Origin: Pseudoscleropodium purum
Lineage: Eukaryota > Streptophyta > Bryopsida > Hypnales > Brachytheciaceae
Length of the DNA: 64,000 nucleotides
Assembly (NCBI GenBank): GCA_963969395.1
Contig: OZ017802.1
Span: 17,515,410 to 17,579,409 of the forward strand
Direction: 5' to 3'
Shown here: positions 9,481-22,617 of the stretch, piece by piece
Numbering within the stretch: the first letter of the stretch is position 1
Layout: every line of letters starts with the position of its first letter
Notes under the pieces: generated by a model
Seen by the model: only the letters and a program-made list of their open reading frames with translations
The model's database searches: none
Told to the model about the DNA's origin: nothing
Position numbers and translations under genes: made by a program

Positions 9481-10232
9481 GCATTTTCAGCTTTAGACTT
9501 GAACAATAGGGTCCCATTGTCCCATTCAAAGAATTTAATATAATGTCTCTTGCAATTTCATTTTGGTCATGTATGATTAATGTTGTTTTGATATGCAATT
9601 TTAATCAAGCATATCGAAATTAAATTTTAAAAAATCAAGATTTCATTTTAAATGAATTTTATAAGTTGTATTTCATGGTTTTACATGATAATTTATTTTA
9701 AACCATTGGTGATGAATTTTCAGAATTTAAATTTTGTAGGTATGTAAGAAACATCCTTATGCACATCTTGCATGCTAGAAAAAGTGTCCAATAGTAGCTA
9801 TAATTTAAACTATATAGAGTTCAATGTTTTAGGGACACATGTCCAAATTTTTGTAATAAGCACAACTTTGACATAATTGTAATTGTAATCCCTAAGTGCT
9901 TGAATTAAAGATAATTAGATTATATTGGAATTTTATAATAAATAATTGAACCCTCTTCAATATGTATATATAATGAATTATTTCTTCTTTTCATCGATAT
10001 ACGTTCTTTCTTAAAGTTTCTTCAATAAATATTAATTGGATGAATATGGTAGAACCATCTATAGTCAATTACTTAAGTGATTCCATGAATGTTCTCAAGT
10101 AGTATGAGGCAATGTAATTTTTTTCTATGTCAAAAGATAGAAATCACAAGAATTACAAATTTTTTGGTAATTTTATGCCTTAAATTGAAATTACCATGAG
10201 TTTGGGAAGTCAACTAGTCTAAATCCATGTTC

Positions 10233-10258
10233 TATATATATATATATATATATATATA
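10233..10258. repeat. TA microsatellite
   Basis: Thirteen uninterrupted TA dinucleotides in AT-rich intergenic DNA. Confidence 0.9.
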
Positions 10259-11279
10259 GTCTTCTAGTTTTTATCATTTAAGAACTACTTTCCCACTCAC
10301 TACTTTGTGACATGTATCATGATCTTTTTAGTCCCAACTTTGAAAAGGAAAAAAATAAACATTTTAAACTTTGCTTGGAAATTTGTTCCAACCTTTTTTG
10401 AAAATAGTTGTGTCCTCCTAATTGGGGATGACTCTTTGGTCAAGCCAATAAATGGGTGGTTCTACCATAACACTTTTGACCACATTTAGTAAATAGTTGA
10501 GTACTTAAAACTTAATCCTTTTTGTCTTAGAGATATTTTGGTAAGAACAAAATTATATAGACAAAGTCTTTAGCAAATGTAGGATTATTGGAAATGATAG
10601 AAGAGTCAAAGTGAAAAAACAATTGTACTACATTGGAGAATTGAATGAGTGGTAGACAATTGGTGTGCAAAAATTAGGACTTTCTACAAGTGGATTTGTC
10701 AAGATTTAGAGTTTTGTGACAATGTATATGGGAGGTAATCCATTTATGACCAACACCCTACTATGGCCTTGAAGACTACTCTCTTCCCGTGCAAACAAGA
10801 TGAACAACAATTAATTATAATGCAGGTCTTGACGCAACTGTGGCACACTATGATTGGCTAATAAGACTCTCAATATTGCAACCAACCTTTGGTTAGAAAA
10901 GAAAAAGGTCTATATCACCATTATGGAAGAAAGTCCATTTTCTTCTAAAAAAATCACAATAATTCTATGTTTTGGAAAAAAAATCTCAATAATTATAAAA
11001 AACTTTTGTTGCCTATTGCTAAACATGAGAAAATTTACTCTTTGAAGAAATCTACCCTACATAAATCAGAAATTGCTTAAGTAGTTAGGAATGGGTTGCC
11101 TCTCTTACAATATTGTTGACATCAACATTGAAAAAATGTGTAAATACAAGCTTGCACATGTGAACATGTAGCCTTTAGAGGCAATATACGTTATTCTATT
11201 AACATGACTGGATCATAAGGTATGTTGCCCTAAACTTTAGGGTAGCCCAGACAATTTTAGATAGTATGTGCAAAACTCT

Positions 11280-11400
11280 TCACTTCTAATTTTAAAATAA
11301 GGTAAGCATGTAACTTACATGATACAAGATGCAAATGTAAGAAAAAACCACGTGTAGTGTTAAAGTCTCACTTTTAGTAAAGTTAAAGTTTGTTGGCCTT
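11280..11400 (-). repeat. Dispersed repeat fragment, inverted copy
   Basis: The reverse complement of this segment closely matches 41765-41890. Shared blocks are GCCAACAAACTTTAACT, GCATCTTGTATCAT and TAAGTTACAT in the same order. It is a fragment of the same dispersed family represented around 40.5-42.2 kb. Confidence 0.7.
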
Positions 11401-12202
11401 ATTGAGCAAGGTTGGAAAAAAACTTTTTCTTGAAACTTCAAAAATTATTATCTTTTAATCCATATAGTCAAAGTTTTGAAATTTTTTTCTTCCACATTCC
11501 CATAGCAGATTAGTGTAGATTTGTACAATATTAATTTGAGAAAACCTTTTTTTTTGCATTTCTTTCTTAGTGCCCTGAAAAATGACACTTTTTCACAATT
11601 ACAACTAGTGCTTCAATCCTTTAGGGGTTCATTCGTCTCATATTATGAATTATTTCTGTTTTTCTCACTTTGAAAACCAATTTATAGTTCCCTGAAACTT
11701 CAAGGGTTAAGGTACATACACCCAAAAGCATCCCTGGATCCAATGGCATCTCTTCTTGAGAAGATGAGTCATTTTAGAATCTAAATATAGACATACCAAA
11801 CATAGCTTATTATTTGTTAAACGAAATGATGTCATGTACGGTCCACCTAAATTTGCATTTCAGAATGATTCCCCTTCTTAGAAGGGAACTCTTACAAGGC
11901 AGGCAGCATTGAGTTTTCACTATGTAGCTGACGCCTAGATTACTCAAATCTAACAATTGTTACCAAAAGCCTCCCATTGCAGAAGCCTCCGTCCCCTCCA
12001 CCTTGGTGTCATCACCGGTGGCTGTGTGGCGTGCCTCGGTTCCTCCGCTTGCTCAACACAAACCCAAAACCTTCCTCCCCTCCGCCACCATCTCTCTCTC
12101 CTCCTTGGCCCTCCATTCCCTCTTTGGGCCAAGCCTTTCATCTCTGCGTTGTCCAAGCCTTGCATTCCCTGCGTGGCCAAGCTTTGCGTTCCCTCCTTGG
12201 CT

Positions 12203-15200
12203 ATGGCTTCCACACTCGTCCACCGCCCTTGTTTCCCCTCCTCTCTGTCAGTGGATGCACCTTCGCAGGAGCGCTTCGTAGGCTTGCGCAAACAACAGAC
12301 CTTTCCTCGCAGCACCAGGAATGGCACCACTCACGTGACAACGCGGAGAGCTTCTTCTTCATCCGTGGTGTGTTCCACGAGCTTCCGCCCTGGCAGGTAC
12401 GTGAAAGAACACGGGGGCAGCATCATCCCGGTCTCTCCTGAAGACGGCCGCATCAATTTCCTCGAGGAGGAGGTGAGTGTGCGCTCGTTCCAGGACTTGT
12501 CGGAGGAAGCCAGGGGAGGCATGTGGGTGAAGCCTTCCTTTCAGCGGAAGACCAAGATCGTGTGTACAATTGGACCGACGTCGAATACGAAGGAGATGAT
12601 TTGGAAGTTGGCTACGGAGGGAATGAATGTGGCCAGGCTGAATATGTCGCATGGGGATCACGCGTCGCACAAGAAGGTGATTGATCTAGTGAGGGAGTTT
12701 AATAAGGAGGCGAATGCGAATGTGATCGCGCTCATGCTGGATACCAAGGTCTGTTCATTCTAGCTTTTTCCCGGTCGTTCGTGTTTTGGTTTCACCTTTT
12801 TAGGGTTTAGCGGCCTAATTGGGTCGCAGGCTTTGTTCCAACACAGCAAAAAGCTCTTGCAGGGACTTTTTTCAGTCCTATTTTTGTTTCTGTTTTAACA
12901 AGACGTGCAATGAATCAGAATTCTGCATTGCTGATTCTGGTGATATACAATGTAGAATTGGGAACCCCGCCTGCAGTATACACAAGCACCCGTAGATGTC
13001 TGCTGTTTATGATGTCTCTATTAGGTGCGTCTGTTTTTGCGTTTCATCATTCTCGGCTTCTTGTTTGGGTTTAGTCCATTTTAGGGTTTAGCAGCCGTTT
13101 CGAAAGCCTAAATTTGGATCTATGACTACAGCAATAGGTGAATAAATCATTTTTCTGTCCAATTTTTGTTTCTTTTTATCAGCACAGGGATTTTTCCTTG
13201 CTGATTCTGGTGATATAGAATGTAGAATCGGGAGTCAACCTTGTAGTGTACACAGGCACCCCTTGATGTCTGCTGTTCAAAATGTCTCTGTTAAGGGATA
13301 TTCTGCAGCGGAGGTTCGCGAATCTTCCTGTGTCATAAATGTGGTCCCGTCTGAGTTAATCAATTTCTAAATCAATGATCAATCGAATTGCTCGTTGTTA
13401 AAGCGCGAATCCTTGGTCTTTTAGGGTTTAGGGTTTCTGAAGGGGAGTTTTTCAGGGCCCGGAGGTGAGGAGCGGCGACTTGCCGCAACCGATTATGCTC
13501 AAGAAAGGTGATCCATTTACGTTTACAATTAAACGCGGAGTCGGCACTGATACTTGTGTGAGCGTCAACTACGATGACTTTGTGAGTGATGTCGAAAGTG
13601 GAGATACCTTGCTCATTGATGGTGCGTTCCCCTCCTCCTGGTTCATAGTTGTTATAATCAAGACGACTGTAGAAAGGAAATATCATATTCGAATGACCTT
13701 GAAATCATCCTCTGAAGTAGGGAACCCTATCCTTTGGCCTTCAGCTGTGTCAGTTGTTTCCCTAGAAACAGTGGTTTCGAGAATTGGAACGGAGGTTTCT
13801 AGTCCCCACTTTGTCCCCATTGTTGAGACGATTATTTAGATACTGTATAAATAAGTTCTGAATTGTCGAAGTTTGAAATAGGGATGTCTCATTCACGAGC
13901 CTAGACTATCCTTAAACCACGAGTATTGCATCTACAATGTATGATATATATCATGGTAGCATCTTGATTGCGATAGCATAGGAGAGTTCAATTTTTTTAG
14001 TCTGCATGTTTTTGGATGACACTTGCATTTTGCATCGTAAAGGGGTGAATTTTTAATCTCCAGGAAAGTTGCCTACGTAAATGGGTTCCCTACCTTAGTG
14101 TAGTTTTTTTGTGCACAAAGAGATGTATTTCACATGGAAAGATACACTTTTTTGACGCCTATGAGTTTTCCTCTATTCTCTCTCCTAGCCATTTGATTGT
14201 TTCACTATTCCATTCAGTAAGGATAGTGTTCCAATTGTGTCAATTAGCCTTAATGGGTAGATCATGGTGAATTAACGAAGGCCGTGAATGGGGTGATGAG
14301 ATCAGGAGGCATGATGTCATTGCTGGTGAAGTCGAAGACGCATGAGGAAGTGATGTGTGAGGTGGTGGATGGGGGTGAATTGAAGTCACGTCGTCATCTC
14401 AACGTGCGTGGGAAGAGTGCTACTTTGCCTTCTATCACCGGTATGGCACAGTTCTCGGGACAGTTTTCCTCGTCAATTCTATTTTCCCTTCTCAGCTCGG
14501 TTCAAGGTGGAAGATACGCTTTTCGTCACTTTTAGCATTTTAACTAATATTTGGTGATTTTTGAGAGATCAATGGAGAGGTTTGGAGAGGTCTTTGAGTA
14601 CACGAGTCAAATCTGTCGGTATCAAATTTTTATCACTGTTGGGATCGGGTCCGTAACGATTTTAGTATCCTCTACCGAATGGGTTCTATCTAGGAGATTC
14701 TATCTGAACACTGATGTTTTGGATGCTTGTATGTGTTCTGTTTTGGAATTTGCAGAGAAGGATTGGGAAGATATCAAGTTTGGGGTTGAAAACAAGGTGG
14801 ACTTTTATGCACTGTCATTTGTCAAGGATGCCGGTGTGGTGCATGAACTCAAAGCGTTTCTGAAAGGTACCATCTTTAACTGGACTTGTTCTTCTTGCTT
14901 TGGAAGTGGGTATCTATTTCTAAATATATGTCTTTTAGAATGATAAATCTGCGCACATTTAACCCCTAAGTGCCCGAATGGCCAAACCCTGCTACTTCTG
15001 TATCTTTCGGAGTTCAAATTAATCGTTTAGGAAGCTTCAAAGAACGTAACAAAACTTACCATCAGAACGAAGAAATCATACCCTACGCACTTTTGAATGA
15101 TAGAAATATGTTTTGAATCAGCAGCTTCCGTAGTGGACTTCTTATTTGGGGTTTGGGCACATAGGGGTGAAGATGGTCTGGCTATGTTTGAATTCTAGCT

Positions 15201-18188
15201 TGTTTTCAACTTCGTGCCTTCACTAATAAATTTGTGGTGGCTACAGGAAAGTCAGCCGACATTCATGTGATTGTGAAGATTGAAAGTGCAGATTCCATCC
15301 CGAACCTGCAATCAATTTTGGATGCGGCTGATGGTGTAGGTCTTAATGCCGTTACTTGTGTTTTAATGTGGGGATCATTTTTGGCTGTTCTCTGCCAATT
15401 TTCTGAAAATCAGAACTTGGATTTCCCTTTTTACTGAGTTAATCTGTTGGAATACAAAGGCCTCCTACTCAAATTTAATGTCTTATTTCTTGCAGGCTAT
15501 GGTTGCGCGAGGGGATCTTGGAGCTGAGCTGCCAATTGAGGAAGTGCCTCTTCTGCAGGTATGACGCAGGAAAGCTGGGTTTGTTACATGCGCTAATATT
15601 CTGACATGTTAGGATACAAAATCATTTAGTAATGAGACGTAAGCATGAATGAACTGCTTGAGCATGTAGTTCCTGAGTACCTGATCATTTTTGTTCTCCA
15701 ATATGTTTTATGTTCTTGCTCAATTTCATAGTACGTTGCGTCTGGCGTCATAGTGCTTGTATGCTAATTGTACAGGATTGAAATCTTTCTGCAGGGAGAG
15801 ATTATTAGATCTTGTCGAGCCATGGGGAAGCCAGTGATCGTGGCTACAAACATGCTTGAGAGCATGATCACGCATCCCACGCCCACACGAGCGGAAGTCT
15901 CCGACATTGCTATCGCTGTCCGTGAAGGTGCGGATGCAGTTATGCTTTCTGGGGAAACTGCTCATGGAAAGTAAGTAGTTTCTTAACCCTTAAACGACAA
16001 GCCAAACCCCGTTCGTTTCAAGTGAATCTTTGACAAAAGTGGCTTTAGGATTTTTTTAGTACTGTTCCAACCTATTGGATCCACTTCTATAGTGAATAAG
16101 GCTTGTCCAGAAACACATTTTAGCTCCAGGGTTCGCTCAAAGGCTGTCCTACGGACTTGGGGCTGCAAATTTTAGTTATCACAATAAGTAGTACTTAAGA
16201 CGAGGCTCCGGTTTACCCTTTAAAACGACATCTATTGGCCTAGCAAAGCATCTTGAGGGTAGACTAGATAGAGCAGAAAATTGGAATTTTAGTTGATTAT
16301 GTAGGGTTTGTTTTATGCTTTGAAGATTGGGAACATTCCCCACAGACAATCCTACTAGATTCACAAATTTATTAATGATAAATTTTTAATGTCTATTCAA
16401 CAGAACATTAAATCAATATTGAAATATTATCAAATTAATGTCAAGTTAGTGTTGATTTAATGTTAACTTGCCAGTTGCCAGTATGATTTCAAGTTAAACT
16501 CCAAGGACACTAACATCACATTGACATTCAGTTAACTCCAATTCCTTTACACTAAAATTAAATTACATTGAACTATCGTGAAGACAGTATGAATCTAATA
16601 CTTATTATCATAATTCTTACTCCTAATCAGGATTTATTTCTGTAGGTGGAGCTGCGGACTTGACTTAGATATTACAAGTCTTCAAAATCTCATTATTTCT
16701 TTATATCTTTTTCCAGGTATCCGTTGAAAGCTGTACGAGTGATGCACACTGTGGCCATGCGAACAGAAGCAACCATGCCAGAAGAGGAGGCTCCTGCCAA
16801 TCTTGGTCGAGCATTTAAGGTAGACTCTATTTATCACCTGAGTATTATGTTTGGCAATGGTAATTTGTACATTCTGTAAAATTTACTTGCATTGGTCTGC
16901 CTACTTTGAGGAAGAGTGTTTGAAGTGAGGGGACTAAGGGTCTGTTATGTAATTGAAACCCGCTTGCCTTGCGATTTCCTTGACAACTTCTTGTGAACTG
17001 TTTTGAGGTTGTCGATGTTCGAAACAACATGAACTTGAATCTGCTGTTTGTCCTCACTCCTAATGGTTTGTCTCGTTGATTGGAACACAGACGCACATGA
17101 GTGAAATGTTCGCATTTCATGCTACTTTGATGTCGAACACTTTGGGGACGTCTATATGTGTGTTCACTCGTTCAGGTTTTATGGCACTTTTACTGAGCCA
17201 TTACCGCCCTGTTGGTACCATCTTCGCTTTCACAAATGAGTACGTATTCTTTCCTCTGAGAACTGCACATTCAACAGTATCTTCATCTACAATTCTGGCT
17301 CAAATTCTGTAGGCTTGGTATGTGAAGTTGCTTTACTTCAAATATTGTGGTAGGATGCAATGTACGGCAGTCTCTCTGAGAGGGGTATTGTTCTTTTCCT
17401 TTGTTGCAGTAAGAAGGTGCAGTCAAGATTGGCCCTTTATCATGGTGTGAGGACACTATATATCCACTTCACAAATGACGCGGAAGAAACTTTCAATAAT
17501 GCTCTCAGCATCTTACAGGTGTTTTTTCGATCTCAATTTTGGAAAATGATCTTTGATTGATGAGTCTTTCCGTCTTTACTACTGATCAAGCTTGTAATAC
17601 CTCCTTATGGCTCAAGTATCTAGAGCGAATTGGTTAATTGTTGGTACTGTTGTTTTTGGCCTTCCAGTGATCAAATGGCTAAAAATGGCCGCTTCATATC
17701 TATAGGAATAGAAATAATTCATTTAGGAAACTTGGAAGGAAGGCAACATTATGTACGAGGAAAATGGAGAGATTGTAATGTAGTAGTATGTTTGGAAGTT
17801 TGGAAGATAATTAATTATTACCGTAGCTTCCAAAATTGACTTCCTATTTTAGTTTGGACACGTAGGAGATAATTGAGGTATTTGGATTGATCTTATTAGA
17901 AAAGACCGGAGTGTTCTCGAGAATGTTGCGTGAAACGCTGATTTGAATTAGCAATCTTGACTGGTGCATGTGAATTGTAACTCACAGTTTCAAGTGTTTG
18001 CATTGTCGTACAGAATTCTTATGTTCGATTCTTCTTGGTGTGTACAGAAAAGGGGGATGGTTCAAGAAGGCGAGGAGATTGCTTTGGTGCAGAGTGGAAG
18101 GCAACCCATTTGGAGATCAGAGTACTCTCACCACATTCAAGTGCGGCAAGTGCGGTCTGAATTGAGTGACAAGCCATTTATAGTATAG
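12203..18188 (+). CDS. PKP2: Plastidial pyruvate kinase, beta subunit
   Basis: Catalyses phosphoenolpyruvate + ADP to pyruvate + ATP in plastids, feeding fatty-acid synthesis. Eleven coding exons with GT-AG junctions: 12203-12748, 13456-13621, 14306-14440, 14756-14866, 15247-15335, 15496-15558, 15795-15970, 16717-16819, 17091-17239, 17410-17518, 18048-18188. The join gives 595 residues, close to Arabidopsis PKP2 (about 579). 12203 is the first ATG in frame; the frame is open upstream but without an ATG. A Ser/Arg-rich transit peptide precedes IIPVSPEDG, typical of the beta type. Catalytic-domain landmarks: [37 protein letters not shown], catalytic Lys in IVKIESADS, metal site [30 protein letters not shown], and the C-terminal domain ending in [10 protein letters not shown]. 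The C-terminus runs about 11 residues beyond the usual VRKV end. A heteromer with an alpha subunit is expected from the family. Confidence 0.95.
12790..13290 (+). repeat. Tandem duplication inside pyruvate kinase intron 1
   Basis: Two diverged copies with a period of about 270-280 nt. TTTAGGGTTTAGC occurs near 12800 and 13081, GCTGATTCTGGTGATATA near 12930 and 13200, and TGTAGAAT, ACACA-GCACCC and GATGTCTGCTGTT follow in the same order in both. It lies within intron 1 (12749-13455) and leaves both splice sites intact. Confidence 0.75.
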
Positions 18189-18600
18189 AGCCTTCCCACT
18201 GCCATATTCTCAGTGACCATGACTGGGCTTATCCTATTTTTAAACCCATATTGCTTGCAGGCTGCTGATAGAACCAATGATAGATGATGCATGTCCAGCA
18301 ATTGAGGCCTGGACCGAGATTAATGTTCACCCAGCCTATTCCTTACGAAGAGTGGTAGAGTCACGTAAACATCTAATTCGATCGAGGGCAAATGGATACA
18401 TTAGATTGTATTCTACTAGAATTATGCTTATGAGTTACTCGGTGCATGCAGATGTAATAGGGTTACAATCTTTCTCTGCACCATTTATTTAAGGTTTATC
18501 GAAATTCAGATGAAAATATTTCTTTTGTGATGGGTGAATTCAGACAGCTTGCAATGAGGGAGGTGGTGTTGGCCAAGACACTGCCGTTTTTTGCAGTTTT
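18189..18600 (+). other. Pyruvate kinase 3' flank
   Basis: Follows the stop codon and should contain the 3' UTR. A 71-codon frame at 18277-18492 shows no domain. An acceptor-like TTGCTTGCAG near 18260 could belong to a 3' UTR intron, but no matching evidence exists. Confidence 0.35.
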
Positions 18601-18700
18601 TCAAGTCTTCTTTATATTCTGGGCAAAGTGATGAAGTCTTTTTCAGTGTTTCAAGTCTTCTTTATTTTCTGGGCAAAGTGATGAAGTCTTCTTCAGTGTT
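18601..18700 (+). repeat. 50-nt tandem duplication
   Basis: Two adjacent 50-nt copies, 18601-18650 and 18651-18700, each starting TCAAGTCTTCTTTAT and containing CTGGGCAAAGTGATGAAGTC, differing at only a few bases. This is a recent duplication in the 3' flank of pyruvate kinase. Confidence 0.9.
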
Positions 18701-20917
18701 AATCCTTTACACATCCCAGACCATTTTCATGAAAACATAGCTTTCAGGGGATGTTTATAACATGCTGCTATTTATGAAAACATAGAAACTTGTTTTCAGA
18801 ATCTTAACATAGAGGTACTATGGTAATTTAATTTTGGTGATTATCTAATGGAGCACTTTGTAGTAGATTTTGTGTATTTTAAGGCATATGGTTATCATTC
18901 TTCTTTCATGCTCATATCTATACAAAGATCAAAGTATATTTTTTATGAGTAAAGCAAATTGGAATTGGAAATTAGGCATTCTAACTCTTCCAACAACCCT
19001 TTGCAAGTATACATCTACTTTATTGATGAACTTGAAAGCTACAAAATAAAATTGTATGTACTTGTGAAGAAATGGTTTAGGAAACCAACAAAATTAGTTT
19101 TGTATTTTTTGAACTTTGTATGAATATAATATGAATTTTTGGAAACGATTCTATAGATGTACCTACTTTGGACACTAGACTAACACCTAAGTGGGCATGA
19201 AAACATCCAAAAGCACTCTGAGCTTGGATCACGCATGGGGGATTGGCCAAGGCAAGATATACCCTCATGACAGTGACAACTTGGAACCCCACATGTTTAC
19301 TTTGGGTCCAATTGCACTATAATTTAAATTATTTTTTAGATGTCATAGAACAATTCATGTTACATTTGGGTGCTTCTACCTTAGTTGGTGTTGGTGCAAA
19401 CTTACACATTATCTCATGTGTCATAAGATTGGAATAGAACAACATTGCTAATAGTTACATTCTCAAAAATGGAATTTGAAGAGTTCATTTGTATATGCTT
19501 ATTATTGGCGTATTATTATCTTATATTGTAATATTTGGGAATCTTCATTTTAGAAAATAGTGGTTTTTGTTCTATATGATGCACTATAAAATCTTTGACA
19601 TCTTGCTACACTAATTTGTTGTAATAGTAAAGGTAGAAAAAGCATGCATCATCTAGAAATTAGTGTCACTAGACAATTTTATTTTGGGGGGAATTAGTAT
19701 AATATAAGAATATTTCAAACTACACTAATTCAAAATAGTGACTTTGGTAAATTGGTATCATATGTACAATTACAACAAATTAGTCTAATTTGTATTTAAG
19801 GAGTTAATTTAGATTATTTTTACATTTCTTGAAATTGCTTCCTTGTTTACTATAGCTTGCTTTGCATCTAAAGTCTTAATTTTGTAAGGAAGAAGCCTAC
19901 AATTATGGAATCAAATTCAAAGTACTAAAAAATGCCACAAGGCCATTATACTTAGTTTTTAAAACTTAGAAACAATATTTTTTAGATAGCATAAATGACA
20001 AGGATGAGCAATACTATTCTATAAACAAAACCTTCAAACCACAATTCTAGAATATTGAAATTAATCCATGCATTCTTCAAAAAGGTTCAATTGCAAATAA
20101 CCCAAACCTACACCCAACTTGAAGTTAATACTATATTGGACTATCATACAATTAGAGCAAGTTTCATTCTCTAACTCTAGTTTTATTGAAAGCATGATTT
20201 ACCTCTCCAAATGGTCAATAATGCATGTCGAAGGAATGAAAATATGGTGTTGCCTACTCCACATTTTCCTACAAGACATACATGCTGTATTTTATACTCA
20301 TCACCAATTAAATTATGAAGAACAATGTTTTTTGTGTCTAATATCAAACTATTTATAGACTCTAAAGTCAAATCTACTTACGAGTTGAACTTAGGCATGA
20401 GGACTTTGCATTGCCTTGTCTAATAGAAAGTAATTTCCAATATAAAAACAAAAGGTCAATTTCTCTCAAGTCAAAAAATTACCTCAATGGAGCCCATTTC
20501 TAAAGAAGTGGCAATTATGCATTGGACATGGAGAACATGGTTATATCTATATTAATATGTCCAATGTTGTTTGACACCTTCCTTAAAGTTAATAAGTCTT
20601 TTTGGTTTTTGATGAAGTACGTGTAGATACTTGTAGCTGAGATGATACTAGCATTTAGTCACACGCTAGGATCATTTGATGTTGTCTTGAAAAATATATC
20701 TATACACAATTGGGCATTAAATGATTAAAAATGAGTTTCAAAAAGTAAAGTTGATTCCTAAATACATTGATTCATTTCTTGATTTGAAATTTGTAAAGAT
20801 ATATTATTAATATCAATTTGGAGAAACAATTTGGTATTGATCCATATAGAACTTATAGATTTTGAGTATTGCATTACATCTATATAGTTTGGTTTGTACT
20901 TGCTATCATCAAAATAA

Positions 20918-20921
<4 letters not shown>

Positions 20922-20976
<55 letters not shown>
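20922..20976. repeat. TA microsatellite
   Basis: About 27 TA dinucleotides, flanked by AT-rich sequence. The open frame reading Tyr-Ile repeats on the minus strand is an artefact of it. Confidence 0.95.
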
Positions 20977-20983
<7 letters not shown>

Positions 20984-21590
20984 ATTGATAGCTAAAATTT
21001 TAAGATATTGAATAAAAATTGAAGTATTTTGTTTGTTAAATTATTTTACAATTAAGAAAATTTTTATAGAGTTCTCTACTTGAAAAATGGCAAAAAAGCA
21101 ACCATAATGAAGTTACTAACATCCAAAAATTGAACCCAAATTACCAATTTGTTGACCAATTTTAGATTGCTCTCAAATTTTAAATTATTGACACATAATC
21201 AACACACCAAAAAAATCATAAGATTTTTCAAGTGTCACATATGCATGAAACACTATATTGTCACAAATTTTAAGTAAACCACCCCATTTCAAACCAAATG
21301 GTAACAAGCCCATTGTGGGCTAAATTATGTTAGTGGTGTACATTCAAGGTCTGAAATGTATCAACAACTAGCTACAAATGAGTCAATTCATTTTTCCAAA
21401 TAGCCTATTCAGTAAGATCCTTAAACAAAATACTTAAAAAAACCATTACTAACTGAAATCAAAATGCAAAAATAACCAAAGCATATTATTGCATAACCAC
21501 ACAACTATAGAGACTTTAGATTTGGGCGGTTTTGGTCTCAAATTTCTCCACTGCCACTGAGAAATGAGCATTCCAAATTGCATTCCAAAT

Positions 21591-21866
21591 TAAGGTAGGC
21601 TGCTCTAAAAGCAACCCTGCTCTAAAAGTAACCAAAGGTACATTTTGCTTTCTTCATTGTACCAATAGTATACACTTCAGGAGGGGGTCTCTTTTAGAGA
21701 CCACTACATTTCCACTTCAAAAGTTCAACTAATTCCACAAAGGTCCAATTCCAAAAATATGAAAATATGCCAATTCCATTTTTCTTCCTACATAAATTAA
21801 CTGAAAATTGTTTCCCCCCAAATGCAATCAGCTCTTAAAAGGTCGCTTTAAGAGCAGACTACCTTA
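21591..21866. mobile_element. MITE with 26-bp terminal inverted repeats
   Basis: Left end TAAGGTAGGCTGCTCTAAAA (continuing GCAACC) and the reverse complement of the right end TAAGGTAGTCTGCTCTTAAA (continuing GCGACC) agree at 23 of 26 positions. The element is about 276 bp and non-coding. Flanks allow a TA or ATT target duplication, so Stowaway-like and Harbinger-like assignments cannot be separated. The CTGCTCTAAAAG motif recurs internally near 21618, and a CTCTTTTAGAGACC palindrome lies near 21690. Confidence 0.75.
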
Positions 21867-22617
21867 TTATGTGTATTTAAATCGGAGATTAGGATAGGCA
21901 GACCAGGGGCCACATAAAGGCTGATTAAAGGCTGATCTATATCATGTGCAGTACTTTTCTAATGGCAATCCAGACATCAGAGTGATATCACCCTGATCCA
22001 CCACAAAAATTACGTCACTATCTTAAAAGAATTCAAGATCTAACCCTGACGAAATCAAGGGATACATGCTGTGATTCACAAACCATGTGCGAGAGTTCAC
22101 CATAGGAGCCAATGCGGTAGTACTCCTACGATCAGAACTCTTGCATTAAGAGGTAATTAATAGCGCCTTTGCAATCCAAAGTCAAGCCCCCTTCAGATAA
22201 TATTTCGAAGTAAAAGCACCTGAATAGCAGATGCGAGAGCTGCATGCGGATATATTTACATGTTAGTCCAATTAATGAACAATCGAGGGATCGCATGAAT
22301 GGCTGCTGTGGAGGGTATCCCTTGCACCCTCGAAACCCCAACATCACCACTACGCTCTTCCCACACACGTTACAAGGCTACTCCAGCTTGGAAACATGTT
22401 AGAACCCCCACTATAAGGCGAGTTTATAAGTTTGACCGGTAATAGAGTGTGTTCACACGAACCTCGCCGGTAAACGCAAGGCTGCAGCACACCAGCTGCA
22501 GGCTTGCGCTCGAAGCACCAAAAATGTTTCCGCGCAGTAGGATGTGCCCGGCTAGTTTAAATAAGATATCTCGAAACATCCAGCTAGTTACGCTGGAGCC
22601 AAGTCATAGTGGAGGTG

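Larger units (their letters stand above)
9531..11956. other. AT-rich intergenic region
   Basis: No gene supported. It contains a TA microsatellite at 10233-10258 and a dispersed repeat fragment at 11280-11400 that is inverted relative to 41765-41890. The last ~250 nt before the pyruvate kinase frame should contain its promoter; no convincing TATA box was identified. Confidence 0.55.
18701..22617. other. AT-rich intergenic region
   Basis: No gene supported. It holds clustered ACTAATTTG / AATTAGTG motifs at 19600-19800 resembling 38050-38330, a long TA microsatellite at 20922 and a MITE at 21591. The last few hundred bases before 22617 should include the 3' UTR of the minus-strand myosin gene. 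Confidence 0.55.

Noticed and set aside
11957..12202. Upstream extension of the pyruvate kinase frame (82 codons)
   Set aside because: It starts at TTG, not ATG. The first ATG at 12203 gives a normal transit peptide and family length.
20758..20979. Minus-strand frame with Tyr-Ile repeats
   Set aside because: Translation of a TA microsatellite.
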